Origin: Vagococcus carniphilus
GTDB taxonomy: Bacteria; Bacillota; Bacilli; Lactobacillales; Vagococcaceae
Assembly: GCF_014397115.1 (NCBI RefSeq)
Contig: NZ_CP060720.1
Coordinates: forward strand, 1,256,001 to 1,320,000
Direction of reading: 5' to 3'
Length of the DNA stretch: 64,000 bases
Under the pieces are notes generated by a model. The model ran no database searches. It saw only the letters and a list, made by a program, of their open reading frames with translations, and was not told where the DNA came from. A program made the translations under genes and the position numbers. Below are positions 8,128-16,225 of the stretch, piece after piece. The first letter of the stretch is position 1. Each line of letters begins with the position of its first letter.

Positions 8128-9099
8128 ATGAAAAAGAAGGTATTAATATCTAGTTTATTATTATTTGGTTTAACGCTGACAGGTTGTACTTCTCAAGTAG
8201 CTAAAGAAGAAACAAAAGAGACTGCAACAAGTTCAGTTAAAGAAGAAAAACAAGAAAAGAAAGAACAAACAATTTCTTATTTAGATAAAGAGTATCAAGT
8301 GAAATTTCCAACAAAAAATATTGTAGCAGCTAGTTTAGAACCAATGGAAGATGCAGTTGCATTAGGGGTTAAACCATCAGGAGCAGTTAGTGTTGGAAAT
8401 GATATTCCAGAGTACGTGGCAAGTGATTTAGGTAAAGATGTTGTTAATGTCGGAGATAAGTTTAGTCCAAACGTTGAGCTATTAACAGGTCTTAAACCAG
8501 ATGTTATCTTAGGTTCAAGTAAGTTTGATGATAGTGTAACAGCTAACTTAGAAAAAATTGCGCCAACTATCAATGTATCTCACTTATCTGGAAGTTGGAA
8601 AGACAACTTAGTGTTACTTGGAGAACTTTCAGGTAAAAAGGAAAAGGCCGATGAATTGATTAAAGAATATGAGAAAGATCTTGAAAAGTTAAAAGAAAAT
8701 CATAAAGAAATCAGTGACCAATCTATTGTCATTTTACGTGTTCGTGATGGAGAATTATGCATGTATGGTAATCAAGTTTACTACAACCCAATGTTTTACG
8801 ATGAAGTAGGATTTAAAAAACCTGCAGAAATTGATAAAGTAAAAGGTCAAGAAACAATTTCGGTTGAACAATTTTCAAAAATTAATCCAGATATTTTGTT
8901 AGTACAATTTGCAGCTGGAGAAAACAAAGGGCATGAAAACTTTGTAGACGAACTAAAAAGTAATCCTGTTTTTAAAAGCATGAAAGCTGTTAAAAATGAT
9001 AAAGTTTACTTTGATATTGTCGACGGTGGTTATCAAGGCGGTACTTATTTAAGTAAAAAAATCATGTTAGAAAAATTATCGGGTCAAATTTTAAACTAA
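8128..9099 (+). CDS. siderophore-binding lipoprotein of an iron ABC transporter
   Basis: The 323-aa protein has a lipoprotein signal peptide with lipobox LTLTGCTS (Cys near residue 20), a charged Glu/Lys linker, and a periplasmic-binding fold of the FecB/CeuE/FatB class: VAASLEPMEDAVALGVKPSGAV, LKPDVILGSSKFDDSV and INPDILLVQFAAGENKG. It should capture a ferric siderophore outside the membrane and hand it to the two permeases. It is first in a five-gene operon behind a Fur box. The C-terminal part keeps the long alpha-helical linker typical of class III binding proteins. The siderophore identity is unknown; the esterase downstream hints at an ester-type ligand. Confidence 0.9.
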   Translation: MKKKVLISSLLLFGLTLTGCTSQVAKEETKETATSSVKEEKQEKKEQTISYLDKEYQVKFPTKNIVAASLEPMEDAVALGVKPSGAVSVGNDIPEYVASDLGKDVVNVGDKFSPNVELLTGLKPDVILGSSKFDDSVTANLEKIAPTINVSHLSGSWKDNLVLLGELSGKKEKADELIKEYEKDLEKLKENHKEISDQSIVILRVRDGELCMYGNQVYYNPMFYDEVGFKKPAEIDKVKGQETISVEQFSKINPDILLVQFAAGENKGHENFVDELKSNPVFKSMKAVKNDKVYFDIVDGGYQGGTYLSKKIMLEKLSGQILN

Positions 9100-9115
9100 A
9101 AAAGGTGGAGTGAAG

Positions 9116-10114
9116 GTGAAACGAATTAGTAAAAAATTCATCCTTATTAACCTTTTAATGATTTGTACAGTTGCAGTTATTTTGCTTTCACTAACCTTTG
9201 ATTTATCTATTAATTATTCAGATATCTGGCAAGCATTAACTCATTTTAATCCAGACTCTACTGAACATGTTTTAATTATTTCTAGAGTATCAAGAGTGAT
9301 TGTGGCTTTACTCGTTGGAGCTAGTTTAAGTTTAAGTGGACAAGTGATGCAACTTCAATATCAAAACGATTTAGCAGATCCATCATTAATGGGAATTTCT
9401 GATGGTTCTGCTTTAGCTATTTCGATTTTGATGATCTTTAATCCAGAAGCTAAAATGCTTGAGAGGATTATTATTTCATTAGTAGGTTCTTTGGTTATTT
9501 ATCTTTTGTTATTTATCATTAATCAAAAAATGATTAGTCAAAGAGATAAACTAAGTTTGCCGTTGTTAGGAATTATTCTAAGTTTATTAATTAGTAGTGT
9601 AACAACATTTATTGTAACTTATTTTGATATTGCTCAATCTGTTACTGCTTGGTATGCTAGCCGGTTATATCGTGTTTCTTTATCAGATGTCATTTATTTT
9701 TTACCAGTTTTAATAATAGGAATTATTTTATTATTAATTCTTAGAAAAGAAATGAATGTCTTTTCTTTTGGTCCAGAAATGACAACTGTGATAGGGATGA
9801 ATCGTAAGTTGTTAAATACTCTCCTATCATTAGTAGTCGTTTTACTAACAGGAATTAGTGTGGCTATTGTAGGGAGAATGGCATTTATTGGATTAGTTGT
9901 TCCACACATGTCTAAACTACTAGTAGGTAAACGCTATGGTGATACGCTTCTTATCACTCCTATTTTAGGAGGTTTTCTGGTTTTAGTTAGTGATTATTTA
10001 TCTCGTATTCTAAACTATCCTTTTGAAACACCTATAAGTGTTGTTATTGCCTTCTTAGGTGTTCCTATCTTTTTATATTTAGTTAGAAAGGGGACGAATA
10101 TGAGATATGATTAA
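9116..10114 (+). CDS. iron-siderophore ABC transporter permease (FecCD family), 1
   Basis: The GTG at 9116 is chosen since AAAGGTGG ends 7 nt upstream; the earlier in-frame GTG at 9110 sits almost on that site. The 332-aa protein has about nine hydrophobic segments and the FecCD signatures RVIVALLVGASLSLSGQVMQLQYQNDLADPSLMGISDGS and GRMAFIGLVVPHMSKLLVG. These permeases form a heterodimer that couples to the ATPase encoded at 11854. Its end overlaps the next permease start by 8 nt, a sign of translational coupling. Confidence 0.9.
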   Translation: MKRISKKFILINLLMICTVAVILLSLTFDLSINYSDIWQALTHFNPDSTEHVLIISRVSRVIVALLVGASLSLSGQVMQLQYQNDLADPSLMGISDGSALAISILMIFNPEAKMLERIIISLVGSLVIYLLLFIINQKMISQRDKLSLPLLGIILSLLISSVTTFIVTYFDIAQSVTAWYASRLYRVSLSDVIYFLPVLIIGIILLLILRKEMNVFSFGPEMTTVIGMNRKLLNTLLSLVVVLLTGISVAIVGRMAFIGLVVPHMSKLLVGKRYGDTLLITPILGGFLVLVSDYLSRILNYPFETPISVVIAFLGVPIFLYLVRKGTNMRYD

Positions 10115-11129
10115 AAAATATCGTGGACTGTTTGTATGCATTATTCTTTTTCTAATAACTTTTTTACTAGGTTTGAAGATGGGAACTGTTAAATTAAGCG
10201 TAACAGAAACCTTACAACTTCTTTTTTGGAATCAAGGGACAAAAGAAAATCAGTTGATTTTTCACACCTTTAGAATTCCACGAGTACTAACTGCTTGCTT
10301 AGTAGGAATTAGTTTGTCCATGAGTGGGGAAATACTTCAAAAAATCACAAGAAATAAAATTGCTGATGCAGGTATTCTAGGTGTCAGCTCTGGTGTTGCT
10401 TTTGGTGGTGTGTTCTATTTCTTTCTGTTAGGGAACTATGTTGAAAACTTAACAGTTATTGGTGAGATGAGTTTGATGTTTTTTGGACTGTTAGGCGCCA
10501 TCTTTGCTCTTAGTTTAAACTTAATTTTATCTGTATCTCATGGAAAACTGAATATGTCCCGTTTTATTTTAAATGGCATTGGTATTAGTTCCGGATTTTC
10601 TGCTCTAGTTACTTTCTTTTCGTTAAAGATTAATGCAGATAATTTCTCACAAGTTAATAGCTGGTTACAAGGTTCGATTAGTCAATCCAACTGGTCAAGT
10701 GTTCAAAAAATGAGTTATTGGATACTACCAATTTTATTATTGCTCTTTATTCTTTCTCCAAAACTTAGTTTATTAAAATTTTCAGATACTCACCTTGAAT
10801 CAATTGGATTTCAAACCACATGGTGGCGATTAATTTTTATTCTTTTTGCCGCTATATTAATCTGTGTGAGTGTTTTAAATGCAGGGACGATTGGTTTTGT
10901 TGGTTTAATTGTTCCGGCTTTAACTAAAATATTTTTTAAAAGTGAGGGTAAAGGTTATCTATTAGGTGTTTGTTTAAATGGAATGAGTTTATTACTTATC
11001 TGTGACTTACTAGCTAGAACATTGTTCATTCCAAATGAGTTACCATTAAATGCCATGTTAGGTATTATTGGTGTACCGTATTTAATTTATCTCGTTTATC
11101 AATCAAGGAAAGGTGTGCTTAAGTCGTGA
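10107..11129 (+). CDS. iron-siderophore ABC transporter permease (FecCD family), 2
   Basis: The 340-aa polytopic membrane protein contains RIPRVLTACLVGISLSMSGE with EILQKITRNKIADAGILGVSSG, and GTIGFVGLIVPALTKIFF, the conserved FecCD coupling regions. It is the partner of the permease just upstream, with which it overlaps by 8 nt. Its own end overlaps the esterase gene by 4 nt. All five genes of the operon are packed this way, so they should be made in matched amounts under the single Fur-controlled promoter. Confidence 0.9.
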   Translation: MIKKYRGLFVCIILFLITFLLGLKMGTVKLSVTETLQLLFWNQGTKENQLIFHTFRIPRVLTACLVGISLSMSGEILQKITRNKIADAGILGVSSGVAFGGVFYFFLLGNYVENLTVIGEMSLMFFGLLGAIFALSLNLILSVSHGKLNMSRFILNGIGISSGFSALVTFFSLKINADNFSQVNSWLQGSISQSNWSSVQKMSYWILPILLLLFILSPKLSLLKFSDTHLESIGFQTTWWRLIFILFAAILICVSVLNAGTIGFVGLIVPALTKIFFKSEGKGYLLGVCLNGMSLLLICDLLARTLFIPNELPLNAMLGIIGVPYLIYLVYQSRKGVLKS

Positions 11130-11857
11130 AATCTGTACCATTTGAAAATATCTTTTTAGATATTCACCAACCATCGGGTATTTCTGAGAATGAAAAAATT
11201 AACTTACTTTATGTTTTAGATGGAGATGCTTTTTCAACGATGATTGCTGAAGCTGTGAAACTTCAAATGAGAAATTCTCCAAAAACAGGTGTAGAACCAA
11301 CATTAATAGTAGGTATTTCTTATCATAGTCAAGATAGCTTCTCAAGAGATCGTCGTTTCTTAGATTTTACACCTAAAAAGGAGAAACCATCTTTGGAGAA
11401 TGATAAAAGGAAAGATTTTCCAGAGGGTGGTCAAATAGAGGTCTTTTTATCTCAATTAAATAGGGTCCATGAATATATCTCAAGAAATTATTCAGTTCGA
11501 GAAAGTAAAATTGGTTTTTTTGGTCATTCATTAGGTGGTTTATGCGTATTAGAAGGATATTTAAGTCAACAACTTCCTTTTGTAACAGACTATCTTGCTG
11601 TAAGTCCATCATTATGGTGGGACCAAGGAACGTTCTTTGAGAGATTAGTAAGAACTAATATAACTGACAAAAAAAGAGTAGCAATTGCAGTTGGAGAAGA
11701 TGAAGGTGATATGGTTGAGTTTGCTTACAAAGCTTTTATAGCTCTAAAAGAAAGACAGTTAGTTTCTGATATCTCATATTATGAAGCATCCGAAGAAAAT
11801 CATATGTCAGTTGTTTTCCAAACAATTAGTCGAAATTTAAGGTGGTTTTGTAAATGA
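11126..11857 (+). CDS. putative siderophore esterase (IroE/Fes-like alpha/beta hydrolase)
   Basis: The 243-residue cytoplasmic protein has no signal peptide. The nucleophile elbow is GHSLGG in KIGFFGHSLGGLCVLEG, with an upstream YVLDGDAF oxyanion region, SPSLWWDQG, a plausible acid (GEDEGD) and a late His (EENHMSVV). This arrangement is that of esterase-D-like siderophore hydrolases (IroE, Fes, BesA). Being inserted between permease and ATPase genes of a ferric-siderophore transporter, it most likely cleaves an imported ester siderophore to release iron. Start GTG at 11126, overlapping the permease stop. The substrate is inferred from context only. Confidence 0.8.
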   Translation: MKSVPFENIFLDIHQPSGISENEKINLLYVLDGDAFSTMIAEAVKLQMRNSPKTGVEPTLIVGISYHSQDSFSRDRRFLDFTPKKEKPSLENDKRKDFPEGGQIEVFLSQLNRVHEYISRNYSVRESKIGFFGHSLGGLCVLEGYLSQQLPFVTDYLAVSPSLWWDQGTFFERLVRTNITDKKRVAIAVGEDEGDMVEFAYKAFIALKERQLVSDISYYEASEENHMSVVFQTISRNLRWFCK

Positions 11858-12642
11858 TGATAGAAAAAAATATTCTGGAAGTTAAAAATATTAGTTTATC
11901 CTATCAAAAAGACCCGATTGTTAAAGAATTAGATGTCAGTTTTATGAAGGGGAAAATCTCTGTTATTATTGGTCCAAATGGTTGTGGTAAATCAACTTTA
12001 CTAAAAGGAATTAGTCGTTTACTGAAAAAAGAAACAGGCTCGATTATTCTCAATGATACAAATATGGATGAGTTATCCAATAAAGAAATTGCTAAACAGT
12101 TAGCTTTTTTACCACAAAGTGCTACCGCGCCAGAAGATGTAACCGTTAGAGATGTGGTCGAATTAGGACGATATCCATACCGAAAAGTTCTGCAGAAAGT
12201 AAGCCAAGAAGAAAAAATTATTGTAGATGAAGTGCTTCAGCAGACGGGCCTTTTTCATTTGCGGGATGAAAATATCAATAACTTATCTGGTGGTCAAAAG
12301 CAAAGAGTATGGATTGCAATGGCCTTAGCTCAAAAAACTGAAATTATTTTACTAGATGAGCCAACGACTTATCTTGATTTGGGACATCAAATCGAAGTGT
12401 TGAATTTGTTAAAAGAATTAAATGAAACGACAGGCCAAACGATTATTATGGTCCTTCATGATTTAAATTTAGCTTCACGTTTTTCAGATTATATGATTGG
12501 TATGAAAGATGGAAGAGTGGTCTATGAAGGTGTACCAACTGAAATGATGACGCCAACTATTTTAAAAGATTTATTTGGGATTGAAGCCTATATCGGTGAG
12601 GATCCAGTTGATAAAAAGCCGATTTGTTTACGTTTTGATTAA
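11854..12642 (+). CDS. iron-siderophore ABC transporter ATP-binding protein
   Basis: The 262-aa ATPase has Walker A GPNGCGKST (about residues 43-51), Q-loop FLPQSATAP, signature LSGGQKQR, Walker B IILLDEPTTYLDL and switch His in MVLHDLNLA. These are typical of the FepC/FecE group. It powers the two FecCD permeases. Its ATG overlaps the esterase stop by 4 nt. It is the last gene of the operon; the next gene has its own promoter. Confidence 0.93.
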   Translation: MMIEKNILEVKNISLSYQKDPIVKELDVSFMKGKISVIIGPNGCGKSTLLKGISRLLKKETGSIILNDTNMDELSNKEIAKQLAFLPQSATAPEDVTVRDVVELGRYPYRKVLQKVSQEEKIIVDEVLQQTGLFHLRDENINNLSGGQKQRVWIAMALAQKTEIILLDEPTTYLDLGHQIEVLNLLKELNETTGQTIIMVLHDLNLASRFSDYMIGMKDGRVVYEGVPTEMMTPTILKDLFGIEAYIGEDPVDKKPICLRFD

Positions 12643-12669
12643 GATATGTTCCTTAACTAAGTGATATAG

Positions 12670-12698
12670 TTGAAAAAATAGTTAATTAATGCTAAAAT
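12670..12698 (+). promoter_or_regulatory. sigma-A type promoter for the DUF697 gene
   Basis: TTGAAA (12670-12675), exactly 17 nt, then TAAAAT (12693-12698). It sits in the short gap after the siderophore operon and would give a leader of about 30 nt. Confidence 0.55.
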
Positions 12699-12733
12699 TT
12701 TCCAAATTACTTAAAAAGGGGCGGACTTAATTG

Positions 12734-13141
12734 ATGACTCGTTCAAACAAAAAAATAATCCATTTAGCGGCTTTTTTTGGAGCAATTGTTTGTTTAAGCC
12801 CAATTCCGTTTTCAGACTCCATTATGTTACTTCCAATACAAAGTCTAATGATTACGAAATTATATCGTTTACATGATAAAAAACTGACTAAAGGTTTAAT
12901 GAAAGGTATAATGACTTCTATGACAGTTTCTGTTGTAGGCAAGTCTTTAGCCGGAAATATAATAAAGTTGTTCCCAGGAATTGGAACATCCTTAGGAATT
13001 TTTATCAATGTTATCGTTGCTGTGGCTTTAACTGAAATGATTGGTTTGTCTGTTGCAGAAGCATTAGAAAAAAATGAAATAGACAATACAAATGATTTAA
13101 TAAATGTTTTAGGAAGAGCAACAAAATTAATTGCAAAATAA
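12734..13141 (+). CDS. DUF697-family small membrane protein
   Basis: A 135-residue protein. Residues 8-40 (KIIHLAAFFGAIVCLSPIPFSDSIMLLPIQSL) and 75-105 are hydrophobic. The PIPFSD and PLQ-like PIQSLMI segments plus GLSVAEALEK match the DUF697 domain otherwise found fused to Era-like GTPases (YcjF and others). Here it is stand-alone. A TTG three nt earlier (12731) is an alternative start; the ribosome site AAAGGGG lies 9-12 nt upstream. It is monocistronic, with a promoter in front and a terminator behind. Function unknown. Confidence 0.75.
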   Translation: MTRSNKKIIHLAAFFGAIVCLSPIPFSDSIMLLPIQSLMITKLYRLHDKKLTKGLMKGIMTSMTVSVVGKSLAGNIIKLFPGIGTSLGIFINVIVAVALTEMIGLSVAEALEKNEIDNTNDLINVLGRATKLIAK

Positions 13142-13145
13142 GATA

Positions 13146-13187
13146 AAAGAACAAAAATTAGGTATATAATTTTTGTTCTTTTTTATT
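13146..13187 (+). terminator. terminator after the DUF697 gene
   Basis: Arms AAAGAACAAAAATT and AATTTTTGTTCTTT (14 bp) around an 8-nt loop, followed by a T-rich tract. Confidence 0.85.
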
Positions 13188-13279
13188 TTTTTATTTCGGA
13201 AAACTTACTTTTATTGTTCCACTTTTTTTATCCGCTTTTTCTTTAAAAACGTATAGTGGTTCCTTGTTTTATATGGTAG

Positions 13280-13291
13280 GATAACGTTATC
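13280..13291. promoter_or_regulatory. perfect 12-bp palindrome in the folate operon upstream region
   Basis: GATAACGTTATC lies about 70 nt upstream of folB, within the presumed promoter region. Its position fits an operator, but no regulator can be assigned from the window. Confidence 0.3.
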
Positions 13292-13360
13292 AACCGTAAT
13301 TTATAACACATAAATAAATTAATGGTTTGTTTAAAAAATAAAAATAGTCGAGGTGCCAAC

Positions 13361-13729
13361 ATGGGAAAAATTCGTATTAATAACCTTAAGTTTTATACAA
13401 AAAATGGTGTTTTAAAAGAAGAGCGTGTTTTGGGTCAACAATTAGAAATAGATGTTGAATTAACCATGGATATTAATAAAGCGGGTAAGACTGATAACGT
13501 TCAAGATACAGTGAGTTATGCAGAAGTAAATGATAGAATACATGAACGTTTAGAAAATAGTTCGTTCGATTTAATGGAAGCAGTAGCTTCAGCTATTTTA
13601 GATGATATTGAAAATGATCATGGAGAAAAACTAGATAAAGCTTTAATTAGGATAAGAAAATATAGTGTACCGATGCCAGGTATTTTTGACAATATTGAGA
13701 TTGAGATGGAAAGAGAGATGACTAAGTAA
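13361..13729 (+). CDS. folB: dihydroneopterin aldolase
   Basis: The ATG at 13361 has GAGGTG 5 nt upstream and gives 122 residues, the family's usual length. The sequence MGKIRINNLKFYTKNGVLKEERVLGQQLEIDVEL, the SYAEVNDRI segment, LMEAVASAIL and ALIRIRKYSVPMPG are FolB signatures, including the Glu and Lys used for retro-aldol cleavage. It converts 7,8-dihydroneopterin to 6-hydroxymethyl-dihydropterin and glycolaldehyde. It is the first gene of a five-gene folate operon and overlaps folK by one base. Confidence 0.93.
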   Translation: MGKIRINNLKFYTKNGVLKEERVLGQQLEIDVELTMDINKAGKTDNVQDTVSYAEVNDRIHERLENSSFDLMEAVASAILDDIENDHGEKLDKALIRIRKYSVPMPGIFDNIEIEMEREMTK

Positions 13730-14217
13730 TGACAGTTGGTTATCTTGCTCTTGGAAGTAACATGGGGGATAGGCTTGCTACTTTGAAAGAAGCTGTGTAT
13801 TTATTGTCAAAGTCAGAAAAAGTAACTGTCTTAAAAAAATCTCTTATCTATGAAACAGAACCGTATGGAGGGGTTGCTCAAGACAACTTCTTAAATGCAG
13901 TTTTAAAAATAGAGACGAACCTTTCTCCTTTAGAATTATTAGAATTAACACAAGGAATTGAAAACTCTTTAGGAAGAAAGCGACTTGTTCGTTGGGGACC
14001 TAGAACAATTGATATTGATCTACTTTTACTTGGTACTGAAGAAATAGCTTCTGAAAAACTAACAATTCCACACATTGAATTAAAAAAACGATCTTTTGTC
14101 TTAATACCTTTAAAAGATGTTTATGAAGAGGAGACTTTATTTAATGAGACATTAGATGAGTTGATTGAAAAAACAGGAAACAAAATGGATGTATGGAAAA
14201 GTAAAGAAAGTTGGTAA
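13729..14217 (+). CDS. folK: 6-hydroxymethyl-7,8-dihydropterin pyrophosphokinase
   Basis: The 162-aa protein starts with TVGYLALGSNMGDRLATL and contains the HPPK signature RWGPRTIDIDLLLLG with the two Mg-binding Asp residues, and TIPHIELKKRSFVLIPL. It transfers pyrophosphate from ATP to the FolB product. The start overlaps the folB stop (TAATG). The length is normal for the family. Confidence 0.95.
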   Translation: MTVGYLALGSNMGDRLATLKEAVYLLSKSEKVTVLKKSLIYETEPYGGVAQDNFLNAVLKIETNLSPLELLELTQGIENSLGRKRLVRWGPRTIDIDLLLLGTEEIASEKLTIPHIELKKRSFVLIPLKDVYEEETLFNETLDELIEKTGNKMDVWKSKESW

Positions 14218-14220
14218 ATC

Positions 14221-14784
14221 ATGGAATTAGAAAAAAAAGAAATTATTGAAAATGCAGTAACCCAAATATTAGAAGCAATTGGAGAGAATCCAAATAGAGA
14301 AGGGCTAAAAAACACACCAAAACGAGTGGCCAAAATGTATGCAGAGATTTTTAGTTCTTTAGAAGGGCCAGAGTTCGATGATTATGCCTTATTTGATAGT
14401 CGTAATGATGAAGATATGGTATTAGTTAAAGATATCCAGTTTTATTCAATGTGTGAACATCATCTATTGCCATTTTTTGGTAAAGCACATGTTGCTTATA
14501 TTCCTGATGGTAATAAAGTCTTAGGTCTAAGTAAGTTACCACGATTAGTGGAATACTGTGCTAAACGTCCAAGTGTTCAAGAAGATTTAACGATCATGAT
14601 TGCTGAACAATTGATTAAACATGTTCCCGTTAAAGGTGTTGCTGTTTCAATTGAAGCTGAACATATGTGTATGACGATGCGTGGTGTGAAAACACCACAT
14701 AGCTCAACTAAGACATTCCACTATACAGGTATTTTTAAAGAAGATAGAGAGTGGAAAAATGATTTTTTAAAAGCGATTAATTAA
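14221..14784 (+). CDS. folE: GTP cyclohydrolase I
   Basis: The 187-residue protein carries the zinc and active-site segments [22 protein letters not shown] (Cys78, His81), [20 protein letters not shown] and [21 protein letters not shown]. It opens GTP to 7,8-dihydroneopterin triphosphate, the first step of the pathway. It follows folK after 3 nt. The ribosome site is weak, so translational coupling to folK is likely. Confidence 0.96.
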   Translation: MELEKKEIIENAVTQILEAIGENPNREGLKNTPKRVAKMYAEIFSSLEGPEFDDYALFDSRNDEDMVLVKDIQFYSMCEHHLLPFFGKAHVAYIPDGNKVLGLSKLPRLVEYCAKRPSVQEDLTIMIAEQLIKHVPVKGVAVSIEAEHMCMTMRGVKTPHSSTKTFHYTGIFKEDREWKNDFLKAIN

Positions 14785-14795
14785 GGTGATTACTG

Positions 14796-15398
14796 ATGGA
14801 AATAATTGTAGGGACTAACAATATAGGTAAATTAAAAGAGATGCAAGATAGTCTTTCAAATAAGTCTTTTATTTTAATTTCATATACCAATCGCTATGGA
14901 AAATATATAGACGTTGAAGAAACAAAATTAACATTTAAAGAAAATGCCAAAGAAAAAGCAGAATCTTTTTCATCTAGTTTAAATTTACCAGTTTTAGCAG
15001 ATGATGGAGGATTAATACTGGATGCTTTTCCTGATATGTTAGGCGTTAAGACTGCTCGATTTTTTGAAAAAGGATTAACAGACTCAGAAAAAAATGAAAA
15101 ATTACTGTCTTTAATGACTAATGAAACCAATAGAAAATTGTCTCTTCATGCAGCTCTTTGTTATCAATATCCTAATGGTAAAACAATAATAGTCGAAGAA
15201 AAATTGGATGCAATGCTGAATAAAGAGGAAAAAGGGAATAAAGGATATGGTTTTGACTCCATTATTTTTTTACCAGAAATTGGAAAAACGCTGGGAGAAC
15301 TGCCTCTTGAAAAGAGAAATGAGTACAGTCCGAGAGTCAGAGCCCTAAATAAAATAACTCAATTGATAAAAGAGGAGGTAACTAAAAATAATGACTAA
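14796..15398 (+). CDS. HAM1/RdgB-family nucleoside triphosphate pyrophosphatase in folate operon
   Basis: The 200-residue protein begins MEIIVGTNNIGKLKEMQDSL and has VLADDGGLILDAFPDMLGVKTARF and GNKGYGFDSIIFLPEIGKTLGEL, all typical of Ham1/RdgB (XTP/dITP) pyrophosphatases. Similar genes (xtp) occur in the folate clusters of lactobacilli, where they have been proposed to remove pyrophosphate from dihydroneopterin triphosphate. No Nudix FolQ gene is seen here, so this protein is the best candidate for that missing step. It overlaps folP by 8 nt. A house-cleaning role on XTP/ITP is the alternative. Confidence 0.88.
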   Translation: MEIIVGTNNIGKLKEMQDSLSNKSFILISYTNRYGKYIDVEETKLTFKENAKEKAESFSSSLNLPVLADDGGLILDAFPDMLGVKTARFFEKGLTDSEKNEKLLSLMTNETNRKLSLHAALCYQYPNGKTIIVEEKLDAMLNKEEKGNKGYGFDSIIFLPEIGKTLGELPLEKRNEYSPRVRALNKITQLIKEEVTKNND

Positions 15399-16164
15399 AG
15401 TAAAAATAATGGGAATTGTTAATGTTACACCGGATTCATTTTCTGATGGAGGTCAGTTTTTTGATGCTAAAAAAGCAATTGAGCATGGCCTGTCATTAGT
15501 TGAAGATGGGGCAGATATTCTTGATATTGGTGGACAGTCAACAAGACCTGGATATATAGAGGTTTCTGCAGAAGAAGAAGTGAAAAGAATTAAGCCTGTT
15601 ATAGAAGGATTACGTCAAAAAACGAATATCCCGATATCCATTGATACTTATTTTCCGGAGGTAGCAGAATGTGCTCTTTCTTTAGGTGCTAATATGATCA
15701 ATGATGTTAGAGGTTTTGATATCAAAGGAATGTTAGATGTTGCTCTTAGATATTCAAATAGTGAATTAGTTATCATGCACTCTAGACCAAGAAGAAAGGA
15801 ACTAACGGTTGAAGAAGATTTACATCAATTTTTTAAAGAAAAATATGAGGAATGTCAAAAAGTAGGAATTGCAGATAATCGAATTATATTTGATCCAGGT
15901 ATTGGTTTTGGCAAAACTCTAGAAGAAAATATTAAGATATTACAACAACCAGAATTATTTAGATTTAAAGAATACCCATTGTTGTATGGTGTTTCAAGAA
16001 AAAGAACCATTGCTCATCTTATTGAAGAAAAACGTCCTTTAGAAAGAGATTACGCCTCTGTTGCAGCTAGTCTATTTTCTGCTACTAAAGGAGTAGAAAT
16101 AGTAAGAGTGCATCAAGTTAAAGGAATGAAAGATTCTTTAAAAGTTTGGAATCAATTAAATTAA
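15391..16164 (+). CDS. folP: dihydropteroate synthase
   Basis: The 257-aa TIM-barrel protein has both DHPS signatures: IMGIVNVTPDSFSDGG near the N-terminus and DIGGQSTRPGY, then MINDVRGFD, RIIFDPGIGFGKTLEEN and the late YASVAASLFSA and VRVHQVK. It joins p-aminobenzoate to the pterin pyrophosphate and is the sulfonamide target. It is last in the operon, with AGGAGG upstream of the ATG inside the preceding gene, and is followed by a terminator. No folC is in this operon. Confidence 0.96.
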   Translation: MTKVKIMGIVNVTPDSFSDGGQFFDAKKAIEHGLSLVEDGADILDIGGQSTRPGYIEVSAEEEVKRIKPVIEGLRQKTNIPISIDTYFPEVAECALSLGANMINDVRGFDIKGMLDVALRYSNSELVIMHSRPRRKELTVEEDLHQFFKEKYEECQKVGIADNRIIFDPGIGFGKTLEENIKILQQPELFRFKEYPLLYGVSRKRTIAHLIEEKRPLERDYASVAASLFSATKGVEIVRVHQVKGMKDSLKVWNQLN

Positions 16165-16182
16165 AAAAGAGAGAAATCAGAA

Positions 16183-16225
16183 AAAGAAATGATTTGAAGT
16201 TAAGTTCAGATTGTTTCTTTTTTTT
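16183..16225 (+). terminator. terminator of the folate operon
   Basis: A 16-bp stem (with a few G-T pairs) from AAAGAAATGATTTGAA to the matching arm ending TTTCTTT, a 6-nt loop, and a T-run after it. Confidence 0.8.
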
